In this document: piece after piece, positions 33,285 to 47,100 of the stretch
How positions within the stretch are numbered: the stretch's first letter is position 1
Layout of the letters: every line of letters begins with the position of its first letter
DNA from: Balanoglossus misakiensis
Taxonomy: Eukaryota > Hemichordata
Assembly: GCA_040954595.2 (NCBI GenBank)
Contig: CM082588.2
Coordinates: forward strand, 372,001 to 436,000
DNA length: 64,000 nucleotides
Direction: 5' to 3'
Position numbers and translations under genes: made by a program
Notes under the pieces: generated by a model
What the model was told of the DNA's origin: nothing
The model's input: only the letters and a program-made list of their open reading frames with translations
The model's database searches: none

Positions 33285-36200
33285 TTTGGTGTTAACACTT
33301 CATCGTCAAGAACCACTGATGCACATACTGTGTGTTCTGAAATAAATCAAAATGTGATTTTCCGCTCAGTGTGAGATCCCGTGACGGTGACTCGGTTAGC
33401 AACAGGTTTCTAACTAAGTAATGAAAGTCAAGCTTCCTGGGGTTTGTCTGTGAATTCTTCAGTTTTGATCTTTTCGAACTTTTGTCGTCGAGACCATAAA
33501 CTTGGATCCTGGTCGTGAGTCTCAGTGATCCGGATGTGTCCAAGTCACCCAGTTCACCGATTTATTTGGCGTTTCCTGATCACTTTCTTGCCTTTCTCGC
33601 CGTTATTGAACCATGCATAATACACTAAGGCAACAGGTCAAGGTAGCCTGTATATGTGAAGTGACCAATTTCATTGTTGACAAATGAATTGGTGTCTGGC
33701 CGCTGTCTGTTCACTGTATCACTGGCTCTGTCAAACTTCATAATGGTATCTCGTCATAAAGACAACAAGAAACTTCATTTGATCGCAGGTCACGGCAATT
33801 GCAGCATTAATTGACTACTTAAAATGTGTCAACTTCAAGTGTTTTGCACGATAGTTCGACACCATAGAGAAAATCGTATATATAATCGCCAGACCATAAC
33901 ATATGAGGTGAACGTCGTTGCTATGTACTGACTTCGACTTTTAACACTGGATAAACAAAGACACGACAAGTGAGTAATAAATGTTCTGATTGAATTACAA
34001 ACTTAGCAGTCGGGCAAATATGGTACAAAAACAGGGGAAATATGCGTCATCTTGATATGACAGGTTAATAATAAATAAGGAAGTCCAAAGTTCCGTTACT
34101 ATCCGATGTAATGTTTACGCCTTATTACGTCACGTTATGTGTACGCAATAAAATGCGATTTTCGACGAAATTTGATAAATTCGGTAATCGCCTTCAGTTC
34201 GCAAATAAGATTATGGTTTTCTTTAGAAATTTTGGATCTGTGTATGTTGTCTCGCAAGGCCGTTTGTGCATGGATAGTGAAAAGTAAGCCCACTGAGTTC
34301 TACGGAAAGTATGAGTCACGGATGGGGTGTTCCCATGTTACCACTACAGAGTATATCATTACGCCCCCCCCCCCCCTCACCACTTCCACCAACAAGCACT
34401 CATTCATAACAGATTTTGTCAGTAAGCCTAGTTCATATTTCACGAGTGAATGACCGACTGACTGACTGACTGACTGACTGGATGAATGAATGAATGGATG
34501 GATGGATGGATGAACGAACGAATGAATGAAAACCGTGGTTGCCATTACAGGATACTATACCAATAACACATCTTATTACTATCAAGATTCAAAAGATCAT
34601 ATAAAGATATTACTAGGAGTGGAAAACGCAGGCCCCAATAATATAAAGTATAAAGAACACAGTATTACATACCACCATTAATTGAAGTTTCCAACGAGAT
34701 AGATTTAAGAGTAGCAACACTTGTATTGGTGTTTGGTGTCCAGATTACACTGTTGTGTTGAACATGCTAAACTTTGGGAGGCAGCCAGGTAATGTTGTTA
34801 AAGTACACAGGTGTTCCTATCATATACACGATAGGTCACTCACTTAACTGTGTTCTGTACGTCACTGGCATTGTACATACTTCTTGGCGTGTATAAAACG
34901 GGGGGTTTTCCCCGGTTTGACACCGTCCACAACGCGGGCTTGTATAACCAGATAACAAAGATCGACAACTGCAAACTACGTCACTCAGAAGCACTCTGCC
35001 AGGAAGTACGGTCATGGTACGCCTGCGGTCATAGGTCACTCGTAAAGCTTGAGTACATACAGAGTGTGGGGAGACACCAAGGTTAACATTCTGATTGGTG
35101 AATGTACCAGTATATCTCCCCCATTCAAAATAGACTTCGTTGAACGGAACGCAGGCGTAAAGACAAGTCTAAATGAAAAGAAAAAAATGCCAGAGGCTGC
35201 TATCGGTGACGTCAAGTCCGGTTTTCTTCATGGTCCGATCAGAGAACGCTGTAGCTGGTAAAACGCACTTATGTGAATTAGCGATGCGATAATTGGTTAA
35301 ATAGGAACATAGCACTTTCAACTTTGAATTGATATCTTCGAATTCTGGCAAAAGGCTCGAATTTGATAATCGTATCAACCAAATTGTGATTGGAAATGAG
35401 AATACACTTCATTTACATGGCGTATGAAAACGAGAAACACAAGGAATATACTGAGTGTATCATTTCCCATGTGAACAAGAACGTACGATGTATTATACGT
35501 GATGATAATAGACAGAAGCCTTTGGGCCACTGCGCAGTGAGATTTATTGAATAAGAGATAACATTTGCTGCACTTTTGCTTATTGTATATGCACGACAAA
35601 AACGTTACACGTGGGAGATGTATCAACAGGTTCAATAGAATATTCATGTTGCTTCAGGCAGATTGAATTGTCTAATTATCCTCATTGATTAAACGGCATC
35701 TGCCGTTCAATCAAACTTGACAATATAACACGAGAGATAAATTGTATACTTGTATACAAAATTCGAGAACACAAAAGCTATTGTGTATGGAAAAAAACTG
35801 ACATCAAAGGTTTCAATCCCAGATGGTTTCTCGGCGTTTGAACACGTTTGTTTCCGTTAGAAATGAGATATGGTTTGTTGTTGCCATGACACTGTGGATA
35901 TCGTTTTCGATTACTGGCCATACACACCTGTACCTGTGCTGCGATAGACACTGCAGGGCATAACGCACGTCGTAGGGGGAGTAGACCTGCGTCACAAACT
36001 CCACTTTCAATTTGCAAGATGGTTATTACAATATCGACGACTCTTAGAAAACATCAATACGTACAAGGGTCTGTCAAGGCAATAGCTGATTAAAATTTTC
36101 ACTAAAACTATAGCATACATTCTAAGGCATACTTGTACAATCATCAGTGATGGAAGAAAATGTACATATTTTCTCCAACATGATAAAAATACATTAAGGG

Positions 36201-36330
36201 GAATATGTCCACTTCATGTATACAGTTATATTTCAAAGTAATCCCACTTTGCGCGCGCGCAGGTTCCAAAATAGTACATGCAAATAGGACATGGAGTGGC
36301 ACCCCCGTGACTTAAAAAGACTCCCCGTTA
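33285..36330. other. Intergenic region with the 5' leader of the Roc-COR-Death gene
   Basis: On the minus strand a good acceptor (TTTGATTTATTTCAG) ends at 33337, so the region from about 33340 upward probably contains an intron and an unplaced first exon of the Roc-COR-Death gene. Beyond that I see no gene: several short frames, a C-run near 34364-34376 and the simple repeat at 34451-34530. Confidence 0.4.
34451..34530. repeat. Compound tetranucleotide microsatellite
   Basis: Runs of GACT, then GAAT, GGAT, GAAC and GAAT tetranucleotides follow one another without interruption. This is ordinary simple-sequence DNA. Confidence 0.9.
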
Positions 36331-36424
36331 TATAAAAGGCATGGCGTAGTCACATTGCTTTATTTCAAAGGGGTTTGTGCTGATACACCATCTAACCTGA
36401 AGTTCACACCAACTGTTTTCGCTG
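36331..36424 (+). promoter_or_regulatory. TATA box and non-coding first exon, probably of the GPCR gene
   Basis: TATAAAAGG at 36331-36339 is a near-consensus TATA box. About 25-30 bp downstream a transcript could start near 36360 and reach a strong donor, TTTTCGCTG followed by GTAAGA, at 36425. The segment has no long reading frame. The next gene on this strand is the GPCR at 38557, with a CTCTCTGTAG acceptor ending at 38451. The link between promoter and GPCR is inference. Confidence 0.45.
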
Positions 36425-38451
36425 GTAAGAAAATTCTATTTATTTTGAGTTACACTTTCGCCTGCTCTTGAGTTTGGATAGACAGGATATACGACGAGAT
36501 TAACCATTTTACATGTACGTTTGTCTCTGTTGAGTAACTTTTGACGAACAAAAGAACATCTATGTAGTAGATTTAACTTTGAGGAACTCTGTCTTACCTT
36601 TTTGTATCAGTAAGTTTGACGAGGAGTCCATCGAGATGATCAATATATTCTTCAGGGTTTCAGACGATGTAGGCATACAGCAATTTAGGCCTTGTAAAGA
36701 AATACATGAGTACAATTCAAAATAAGAGTCGAGGATAAATCTAAGGAGAGCTTTCTATTTTTTCCGTCCAGTTGAAATCGATTGTCAGTTTGATAGAGTC
36801 AGGCTTATCAATGATAGACATGAAAGCGTTGGAATTATCAACATATAAAGACAGATTTACGTGTTGAAGGCATTCTGACAGATCATCTATAAATACGAAT
36901 CAAAATTGGCTCTAATGAGGCTGATTAGGTGCACCTGCTGAACAAATTCTCGAAGGTGACAATTCACCATCAGAAAACACCTTTTGTAGAATGTCATTCA
37001 GAGAAGTTAGACAAGTTAGAAGATTATCACCCGAGTCACATGATTGAAGATGGTGACACAGTATGAGTGACAATATCAAACGCTTTTGAAAAATGCATAA
37101 GGATCAACGTGTCCCTCTTAAGAACAGTTGAAAAAATAATAGTGAATGTGAGAAATCGGATTTGTTGCGATTTGTTGGAACAACCACTGACAAACGTGTT
37201 GTCGGCTATTGTAAACACTTTCTAGATTGATGACTTTCCCAAATAATTTGCCGAGTAGAAGCAGACTTTATTCAGTACAACTAGAGCTAGACTGTTACTC
37301 GATCGTTTTCCAAACCCAATGCATGCAAAAAACAACAAGATTTGTTTGGCAATTTTCTGTGATCTCCCTGACCCACTTCTTAATCATCACCGTAACTATC
37401 GTCAACTTAAATTCTACAAAAACTCATTCATGCCATCTATTTATTGATTGAATAATGTGTTTTATCTCTCTAGTTTCGTGCGCTGAATTATTTTGAGTCA
37501 TATTTTCATGCGTGAAATTCGATATGCGCTTATCTTAACTTGTTATGCTGGCTTTAATGATATCGTCAACCTCAAATGGAATACAAGATATAGTTGAGCG
37601 GAAATTTTCAATTCAGACACTTGTTTTATCTTCTGTATGTGTAAATGTAAGAAAAGAAAATGTGAAGCCAATGTTATCTGTCAGTCGGACCATCGGTGTT
37701 TGACGGTATACATCAACGTCCATCCGATCGCTTGTTAATTTCATGAAATCGGCAACCGTGTGTGTAGTTGTATTCTATATACAGGAACATGATCGCACAC
37801 TGTGTTCCGATTGTACATAAAGCAACGAACATCAAATAGAAACTTTTTCTCCGATATCAAAAGCAGTTGAAAAAGAAAACTTATCTTAAGAAGCTTTGTC
37901 TTAAATTATAAAGATTGTTACAAAATAACTTGGTTAGCTTTCACAATCGAGGCATATATTCACTCGTTGCAGGAACGTGGGCAACTCGATTGTACCGTAT
38001 CGTGAATTTCCTTTCGTCTGAGTTCCATAGAATAAAGTTTAAAGGTATGTATTTTACGCTGAGATGCGCGGCTTGAAAGATCGATTTCTGAGTATATTAA
38101 AACGAATCCTCCCAGGCCTCTATGAGCTTCGGGATATGGATTGTCAAGCTATGAGTTACCTGTGCGGTCGTTTTCTTTTTCAATTTCTGTAATGGGTGCT
38201 GTTTCTCAGGGCGTTTTGAAGATATTGATCAGACGCTGTTACAGGTATATCCTGAAATCTGCATGACTGGTTTCCTGGCTGTGTGTGGATTCGTGCTGTG
38301 CATATCCGTGTGAAAAACATGGGTTTTAAAGTTGTCGAAAAAATACCCACCGATAGAATAAACGTTACATACACATATGTTTGATGACAAATGCAATATT
38401 GTCATGGATTATCAAATGTCATAATAGGAATTGTCAATCATCTCTCTGTAG
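36425..38451 (+). other. Probable intron(s) in the GPCR 5' UTR, with an optional leader exon at 37973-38044
   Basis: AT-rich sequence with no coding exon. Within it, 37973-38044 is bounded by a good acceptor (CACTCGTTGCAG) and a good donor (TTTAAAG followed by GTATGT), and could be a second non-coding leader exon. I see nothing else. Confidence 0.35.
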
Positions 38452-38556
38452 GTTTTCTACAGATCTGACTCTCGACCTTACATGTCTGTACTGTGAGGCG
38501 TCAAGCATTCTGTCCAAACAGTCTGGTTCCTGAGTCTTTATCCGTCCGTGTTGATC

Positions 38557-39648
38557 ATGAACAACAGCGACAACTCTACAGTACCATCGAACTGGTCATT
38601 GCACGTTACCATGGAGTCCACGATGTCAACCGAACCTCCAATCCAACTTGATCGACCGATCATCTTCACCTGGGCCGACATTTGTAAAGTCATCATGGGC
38701 ATAGTTGGTATTGTTGGCAACGGTCTTGTAATTCTGACGGTTTTCAAAACCCCAAAATTGAAAACCCTGACAAATGTATTCATAGTCAGTTTAGCTATAG
38801 CTGATCTGATCACATCGATCTTCATAATCCCATATCCATTAAATGGCGTTCCCGATGGTTTTCTTGGCGAGCTTACTTGTCGTATTTACGTTTCTGGGTT
38901 TCTGTTATGGCTTAACTTTGACGCGTCTACTTTCAATCTCATGGCTGTGACCATAGAGCGTTATATTGCCATTGTTCACCCAGTTGTCTATAAAACACAT
39001 TTCACGAAGTCAAAAATCAAAATTATGGTTATTGCCGTTTGGTTGCTTTCAATTATACCACAGAGTTTCTGTCTTTATATTTGGAAATACGATTATGAAC
39101 TACATGATTGTAAGCTGGAATGGCCAGGCACCGCGGAATTCCAACTTTTTGTCGGGGTTGGTCTTTTCCTGTCAACTTACTTCATCCCTCTCATTTTGAT
39201 GTTCATCGTTTACACTCGCATCATGTTGGTCTTGAAGAAGCGCGCCAAGGAGCTGAAAGACAACAAGCAAAACAACCCGGCTCTTTCTTTACTGAGGGCT
39301 CGAGCAAATGTTGTCAAAATGCTTTTGATCGTGGTTATTACATTCGGTGTGTGCTGGGCCCCTGATCAGTTCATGTTTTTGGGTTACAATTTTGGAATGT
39401 ACGTTGATTTCTCCAGTATTTATTATCGTCTGATTATTCTTGTCGCCTTCTGTAACTCCGCCATGAATCCCTTCATATACGCCTTTAAAAACAAGAGCTT
39501 TCGTAACGGTTTCAAGAATTTATTATGGCGGCGAAGTACGGCGGTTGTTGGTACAGAAAGTGGCACTGCCACCACGAAGACTCAAACTACAGCAGTGACG
39601 TCAGTGGCACCAAGGCAACAAGCTGATGACGTCGAAACTATGGCATAA
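38557..39648 (+). CDS. Class A (rhodopsin-like) GPCR, probable peptide receptor, orphan
   Basis: One coding exon gives 363 aa. The extracellular N terminus has three N-glycosylation sites (NNS, NST, NWS). Seven hydrophobic segments carry class A landmarks: GNGLVILTVF in TM1, SLAIADL in TM2, the Cys at the start of TM3 (ELTCRIYV), ERYIAIVHP at the end of TM3, CWAPDQF in TM6 and NSAMNPFIYAFKN (NPxxY) in TM7. A basic third intracellular loop (VLKKRAKELKDNKQNN) suits G-protein coupling. The tail is Thr-rich (GTATTKTQTTAVTSV), offering phosphorylation sites. The overall look is that of invertebrate neuropeptide-type receptors, but the ligand cannot be assigned. The GTG upstream of the ATG at 38557 is not needed; the first ATG is chosen. 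Confidence 0.92.
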   Translation: MNNSDNSTVPSNWSLHVTMESTMSTEPPIQLDRPIIFTWADICKVIMGIVGIVGNGLVILTVFKTPKLKTLTNVFIVSLAIADLITSIFIIPYPLNGVPDGFLGELTCRIYVSGFLLWLNFDASTFNLMAVTIERYIAIVHPVVYKTHFTKSKIKIMVIAVWLLSIIPQSFCLYIWKYDYELHDCKLEWPGTAEFQLFVGVGLFLSTYFIPLILMFIVYTRIMLVLKKRAKELKDNKQNNPALSLLRARANVVKMLLIVVITFGVCWAPDQFMFLGYNFGMYVDFSSIYYRLIILVAFCNSAMNPFIYAFKNKSFRNGFKNLLWRRSTAVVGTESGTATTKTQTTAVTSVAPRQQADDVETMA

Positions 39649-41107
39649 TCAACAAATGGATAACATTTTGTCTTTTGCTTGATCGTTTTTCACTAAACAT
39701 TAATTCATATACTATCATGAGAATTTCGTTTACTAGTAACGTGTTTAGTGGAGACCGGTCGAATAATGTGACTTATAAATTTCATCTACTACATATCTGT
39801 ACCATTCTACTTCATATTTCAGTAGTTTAACTACTTTTTACTTATATAAAGACTATATTAACTTATTACTGTTTTTTCTGTATATATTGAACATCAGTTA
39901 ACATAGATAGGCAGTTGATATCTTGCATCAAACATCCTTAATATATTTATATTTAATCACAGGTTTTAATGCACAACTAAACTCATTCACTTGAGACACC
40001 TTTGTATTCAACTGCAACACATTTTTATTCAAATTCTCACAAAAATATTTGCTGTAAAAGTTTCAAAATATATACACTTCTGTTGAACAGATATGTACAG
40101 GACACATATTATTCTTCATCTCCTTTGTAGCAATATATTAACAGTTTACTGTGACATTGATATAAAATACCAGCAAAAAATGATTTTACTTTAAATTACA
40201 GGCTGTATTTTTACATATTTACTCATTCAAATATTGACATATGTATTAGATTGAATTTCTCTATTGTTTTGCACTAAATATGTTTTCATTTGTGTAAACT
40301 TTAATGTGGTATATTATTCAATTAACACTCATTGTAAATTCAAAAGGTAAAAAGAGTGCATTTGCTTTTATGAATGGAATGTGGAAAGGATTGACTTACT
40401 TTAGTCAGAGCGAAACCAAAGATGTTGAATTTCTGATGGACGGATGTAATTTTGAAATAAAGCATGCACAGAATCCAACTGGACGGGGTTACTTTTGAAG
40501 GTCTCTTTTCCTTATTATGAGCCATATCAGTATGATTCTGCTTAGCTAAGTGCAGTGTACAACTAGAAATGGTATCACTGTAATGTTGAAGAAGCCACGT
40601 AACTGGGAAGTGGACATGATGGCCAGGTTCAAACTTGAGTTGTGCACTGTCAGAAGAACCTGAACAAAAGACAGCAGTTTCAATGACGAACAGTTCAGTA
40701 CTGGTTGTGTCAATGAGGAAATTATTTTCTATGTACAAAGATGCGCTTTGAAACTGTCAGATTATGACAATCCATGTCATACAAAGGGTCCCAGATGTTC
40801 CATCTGAAATGCACAGATTCACAGGTCTAATTGCATTCAGATTGCTCCAATCGAGCAGGATGTCTCGACTGCTCACAAAATCCTGAACATGAAAGCTGAT
40901 ACACACGAAGGACACACGTATTCTGAAAAAGAACGTGTAATTCTTGTGGAAGACGCAGCTGCCTTACCATAATTCAATGGGACAAAAATGTTAACAAGAC
41001 AAGCATCAAAAGTCAAGGTGTGTACCACTTTGCAGATAAACACTGAAAATACAGTTCAATAGAAATCATTGAAGAGTATAAGAAAAGCCATTCAAATTGG
41101 ATTAAGA
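39649..41107. other. Convergent 3' ends of the GPCR and androglobin genes
   Basis: AT-rich, without coding exons. A plus-strand AATAAA at 40456-40461 could end the GPCR transcript, and a minus-strand AATAAA at 40024-40029 could end the androglobin transcript. If both are used, the two 3' UTRs overlap in antisense. The 132-codon minus frame at 40340-40738 would fall in the androglobin 3' UTR. Confidence 0.4.
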
Positions 41108-44100
41108 CTATTTCTTTTTCTTGCCCGCACTCTTTTTACCCTTGGCGCTTTTACGTCCTTTTGGTGACGGAGAACTCTTTTCTTGCTCTGCTTTCAAAGC
41201 AGCTTCTTGAGCTGCGATTTCCTCAAGACGTTTCCGTTCAGCTTCTAGGAACTTCTGACGGAAGGCTTCTCGAGGCTCATTGATTTTGGCCCTTGCAGCA
41301 TCCAAGGTAGACTGGAAATAAACATAGAACAGATTTGTGGCCTTCTGGTCTTCAGCACTGACATCCTTACACTTTCAATTGGTACATAAGATTGCAAATT
41401 CACAGCCTGTGACATCAACTGCATAGCAAAGGGGATTTGGGAAAATGTCTATTCTATTCACACTTCACAAAGTTGCGCATATGATTGAATGCTTAACTCT
41501 CTCACCTGTAACCTTTCACATTCTTCTATCTGTCTTTCCTTGGCAGCATTCCGTCGCTTCCTGTCATCTTCCCGGACTTCCAACACTTCGTCCCGGAACA
41601 AACGATATTGTTGTATCATCTTCTGTTGCTCCTCTTCCTCTCTCCTCATTTCTTCCTCATCCAACAGCCTTGGTTCAGCGTTGCTTTGTCTACATCAGAA
41701 AAAAGTACATTAAAATGTACAACTGTATCTGTCCACCAAATTGGGTTCCAATTGGATCAGCAATACTTGAGATATCAATGATGCAGAACACATGCACACA
41801 GACAGACATACAGGGTCACATTGCTGGACACACGAGATCTCGCAATCAGCAGAAAATCATCTGCTATAACCCACCTGATGAATGGTGTTTTGTCAATTTC
41901 TCGAAGCATTTCTTTAGGAGCTGGTGGCGGTGGTGGCTCATTTGTGAGTATCATATCTGCCGGGTTCTCTTCTATCTCAGAGGCTGGTGTCTTGGGTGGA
42001 CCGTCACTGATTGGTTCGCTGAACTCCATATCTTTGCTCTCTTCATCTTCACTTTCTTTTTCCACTTTCACCATGTTCTCTTCCAGGAATTTCCTTCTGG
42101 ATTCCTGGGCTTTTGCAGCTCTTCCTGGTTCTGCTGCCTCCCACGCTTGTTTCATGGCACGGATTTCATCTTGTCGTTCAGTGTCCTTCTTGATTTCAAT
42201 TTCCTCCTGAAAGACAACAAGTTTGCTTCCAGTTTTCGGTCTCGTTCAAATTCTTATATCTGAGGCGGTGATGCAAATCACGATCAACAGCACAGAAAAA
42301 ACACCCCAACTATTTCCTTTTCTGCCCTAGTCATCATCTATCAGCGATTATGCATCAATACTCACTGTTGGTGTCTGGTCTAAGACGACTCTTAATGTCC
42401 AATTAGGTTTTGAGATATCAAATTGCTGAGATGACGGTCTTGATCCCTTGTCTTTATCTTTCTCTTTCTCCTTCCCCTTTTCCTTGCCTTTCTTTCCACC
42501 ACCACCTTTGCCCTGATTGGCTGCAGCTTTCTCGCTTTTTGGAGCCGATATCGGTCTGTCTTTGTTGGCTTTCAGTTCATTTTTCTCCAGGTCTTTGAGC
42601 ACCTGTACAAACGCCCAGCTGCTCTCGGAAAGTGGCCAACTTTTCCTCAAAACTTTGGCTTGGATGATGTACTTGTGTGGCTGTAATGAACAAACATACT
42701 CCAATATCAGTCACTGGCGTTAAGATTTCCACCTGTCCATGCCATGCACTGAGCTGGGACTGATTGCCTAGCAAATATGAAGACACCACTCCAAGCAAAG
42801 AATGTTTCAATTGTGTGCTGTTTTAGCGTGTTTGCTGAAAAACATTCTGTCGCTCATTCATTGCACAGCGGAGAGTCCATACTGACTCTGTTCTACTAAT
42901 ATACACTTCTCACCTTAATTTCGTGTTCTTTATCACTTCCACCATCAAGGTCATCATCAGGTCGATGCAATTCAGCCGATCCACGACTTCCTCTTGAACC
43001 CCGACCATCCCGACTACCGGCTGATTCTTGTCTCTTCTTAGCAGAACTCACACTGGAACTGCTCAAAGAAGTGTGTAATTTGCTCCCACCACGTTGTGCT
43101 GGAAATAAAGTCAATACTCCTGTCTATGATGTGTCTTGATTTCAGGCAAAGGACTATGAACTTACTGTATCATACATATGTGATGATGAACTACACGAAC
43201 TGTACTTCAACTCTGCCAAACTTTTGAACTCAACTTTATACACTGTAAAGTATGCTAGTAAGCATGTTAATTGATTCACATAGCGAAATGACCAGTGAGT
43301 ATGATGGGATTGTGCATTTTGTGGTAAGGGATCTCAACTTACATGCTCTGCTGCTCGATCGTCTTGGAGGTTGGTCTTCCCCAGGTTCACGGTCACGCAA
43401 GAAAGTAAAAGCTGGTATAACCACATGTCCCTTCCCTGAGGTTTCTGTGACCTTGACCTCGTTGTCTAGAACTTGCAAGAGAATGTACACATCTGGTTTA
43501 GATGTGCAAAGTTGAATGCTGGCTATCTGGTCTTCAATCACCTTCACTGAGTACCTACAAACAGAAAAGAAAACATGGTCAGTTTCAGTATTGTATCAAT
43601 TGTACACTCAGTAGTTCATATTATTATTATGCATACTTCCATGACAATAAATAGAAGAATTAGAGAGAGATGGAAGATTTGCAGTAGACTGAAAATGACA
43701 GTAGAGTCAATCCCATGTATCATTATTGACTGCTCACACTTTCAACACTATAAAGATATCTGTCTCACCGCAGTATGATATGGCTATCATTTGGTAGATA
43801 GTAGTCTCTGATTTCTTTCACGTTGAATGTGCTGTTGAGATTTTCCCTGATTGGCTGCGGTAATGGACTCAGGGATCCAATCAGCCTCATCCTCCATTTA
43901 CCAGTAGGTAGTGGCATTTCTGTTGTCCGAGCTTCAGCAACAAACGTGTATCCTCGCTGGAAAAAAAAGTCATAAAAACATTTAGAGAATGAATGTACCA
44001 GACTTACAATTCAATAACTGTGTTTAGAAACACAACCCAGTCTTTCAAGACCTAGAATCTGACCACTTCTACAGCTGCAAGATATGCTTAGAAGTCAGAC

Positions 44101-47100
44101 AGCATTACTTGTACATGTTTAGCCAGGTCACAAATTACAGTCATTTGTATACCAATGGATTTACCTTGTTTCTCTTATATTCGTATGGTGCAACTCGCTG
44201 GAAAACTCGTGGTATCTCCTCCCCAGTGTCATTGTCCACAACTCGGAGCATACACGTTGGTATGGACACGTATAACTTGGGAACCAACAGCATTGGTTCT
44301 TGCACAAAGAAAACATCCCTGGAAATATACACACATTATTTACTTACTATTTGCTAACCTATCATAAGACAATGTACTACACTGTTGGCAATGAAGATTT
44401 TTGAATGACATACAATAACAGTAATCCATACTAAAACTAAACTTTGGGTATGTGTCACAGAACATAAAATGAGATATTGCATTACCTGAAGACAACAAAC
44501 CAAGTGTTTGGAGGTTGATCTGGATAGTTGCCTTGGTAATCAGAATAGGAAATCTTATTCCATTCGTCTTGATAGAACGGAAACCTTGGCATCAAGTCTG
44601 GGTCAATCTTGAACATTGTTCTGGAAAATACAAAAACATCTCTGGATCAGACGGCTGTTCACTGAACTAGAAACAAGTTTCCTCCATGGTCTTCTGAGGT
44701 TCTCTGTCAGTGTCATTCTCTCTGTCCATGTTACAATTAGAATTCGATCGTCCAAGACAGAAATGACAGCTGTTTACCTGAATAAAGTGAGTGCATGTTG
44801 CTCCCAGTTTGGTTCAATCAGCGTCCAAGACTTGACCAATATTTCTTTTGCATTGGCATTTTCCTCAGTACCTGTTTTGACGAGTAGATGAACACTGAAT
44901 TACACAGATGCTAAACAAAACCGAATTCTCATGTGCATCATCAGATGTGAGCTGAATATCACAATATATGATACTAGGATCAGTCCTGTTAGCAGACTCC
45001 ATTACTTGCAATCACCTGACATGATAACAGAATCTATTTACCTGGTTCCCTAGCAAGTCTAATCTTTCTCACATAATAACCTCTCCAGTGTTTCTGTACA
45101 GTAATGACTGCTGCTATTTCTTCTTCTGTTGCTTCTCTGTAAGATACAAGCATAAGAATGTCATTGCTATTTTGTACACAACACTCTTCCACTTTCACAC
45201 GTTTTTAAGACGGTTTCTGATCTGAGAAGCTTCAGAACCGTCTTAATGGTGCATGTGTGACTCCCATACAACTCAAGAAATGTGATGATCTAAACACCTC
45301 TCTCTTTATAAGACTCATGGTGATATAAAAGAACACGAAATATGATCTTACCGATTCACCCAAGTTTCAGCAACTTCACCTGTGAGCAAATCAAATGTTG
45401 ACAGATATAAGACACACTGAATGAAAACATCACTGCCAAATGTAACGACAAAATAATCACACACAGAAAAACACACTAACCACAATTTGGAAAGCCACTC
45501 AAGAAAATCAACAAATAGATTAGAAAGAATTGTTACCTGAGATTTTCCTGTCTACAAGGAGACAGTTAAACTACAGCTACTTCTCAATTCAAGGCAGAAA
45601 TTTCAGAATATTCAGTCTACCATGTTTTGTTTTAATATTAAAATTCAAAGCAAATCACGTTAATTATTCAGATTACTTTCAAACTGTGTCTGGATACCTT
45701 GGTGTGTTCCATTGTGGTGATCCGTATGATCTGCGATAATTCATGATTTTATACGTTGTGCAAATATTGAGACAAAAATGACAGATATCTCATTAAACTA
45801 CCACTTCAAACCATGTGCAGAGGAAATACTATAGGAACTGGTACAAGATAGACTACACATGAGCTTTGGAAACATTTCACTTCAAAGAAATCATTTCCGA
45901 TAAGAGACAAGATTACAATATAACTAAACTTACAAATGTAGCAGAGACAACATATTGAACAGTTTCAGGAAAATTGAAGACAAAAGATTGATTGACAGAG
46001 AAGGAAGAAGAAAGGTTTCCCTTTTCTTAATTCTCTGATTTCATCTCAAAATTATAAATTCTTGTATGAGTTTATAAATGAGCTAAAGCTCCCCTCAAAA
46101 CGTCCTTTCTTGACAGTACAAGATTTTAAAAACATCTGGCAAGCTGTCTCCCTTTCAAAGCGATTCAATCTTCAAGTAGATTTTCACGCCAAAATAACGC
46201 ATTAAGCACTGTCACACAAACTTCAACATAAGCTACAAGCTGTAAAAATCTGGTGCATTTTGTTAAATTAGAACTTAAGAGCTGACTTGTCAGTTTGATT
46301 GGAGTTTTAATGGTTAATTTGTTAACTAATCAGTGCAGATTTTTATTTTAATTAACGGGATGTTGAGATACCGGGATTTCATTCTACATTTTTAGACACA
46401 ATACCAGCAGTGTTGCAAAGTCAACTGTGCAGCTTAAATCTTTCAACTCTGCTTGGAGGAAAACTTAATAATATAAGGGTCAACATGGGGTCAGGGATCT
46501 GGGGGTTAATCACTTCTTTATATGATATATTTGACATAAACAATAATTTACGCAATCTATGTTCTTGATTGACAGATGTACAGATGTCCATGTAGTACAA
46601 AGTTTTCAACTGCCCATTTCTTGTCATTTACATGTGTATAATTCATGCCTCTATACATCAATCAATTATTTGTTTATTGCATTGAAGTTTCTTGGGCCAA
46701 ATCGTGTGCAGAGATCTGGATATGTGAGAACAGTAACAGTTGTGGGCAATTCAACAGAAACTATGCTCTGGTTCAATACAGCAACTACATCTTTGAGCCT
46801 ACGGAAACATTTCTGTGTAATAAGTTACTTCAGAATGAATGATTTGATTGAAAGATGCTGAAGATAACATGGCAGTATCTATGGTATAGTATTAATACAC
46901 AGGATAAAATAGGAAGGTTGGCGGCAGGAACCACTGGATTTTTTTTTCAATTAGGGGATACTATTAGCTTGGTGTGCAGGTGATAGGTTTACAAGGCTGT
47001 TGATAGTTGATATTAAGGTCATGAGTCTTATCCTTAACAGTGCGGCAGATTATAGCACTACTAGATTGGCAATGAAATGTTGAAATGAATACCTTGGGGA

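Noticed and set aside
40340-40738. Minus-strand frame of 132 codons
   Set aside because: No recognisable motif and located in the probable androglobin 3' UTR.
41445-42263. Long plus-strand open frame (272 codons) opposite androglobin exons
   Set aside because: It is the antisense of real androglobin exons, has stop-to-stop bias from Lys/Glu-rich coding on the other strand, and has no motif of its own.
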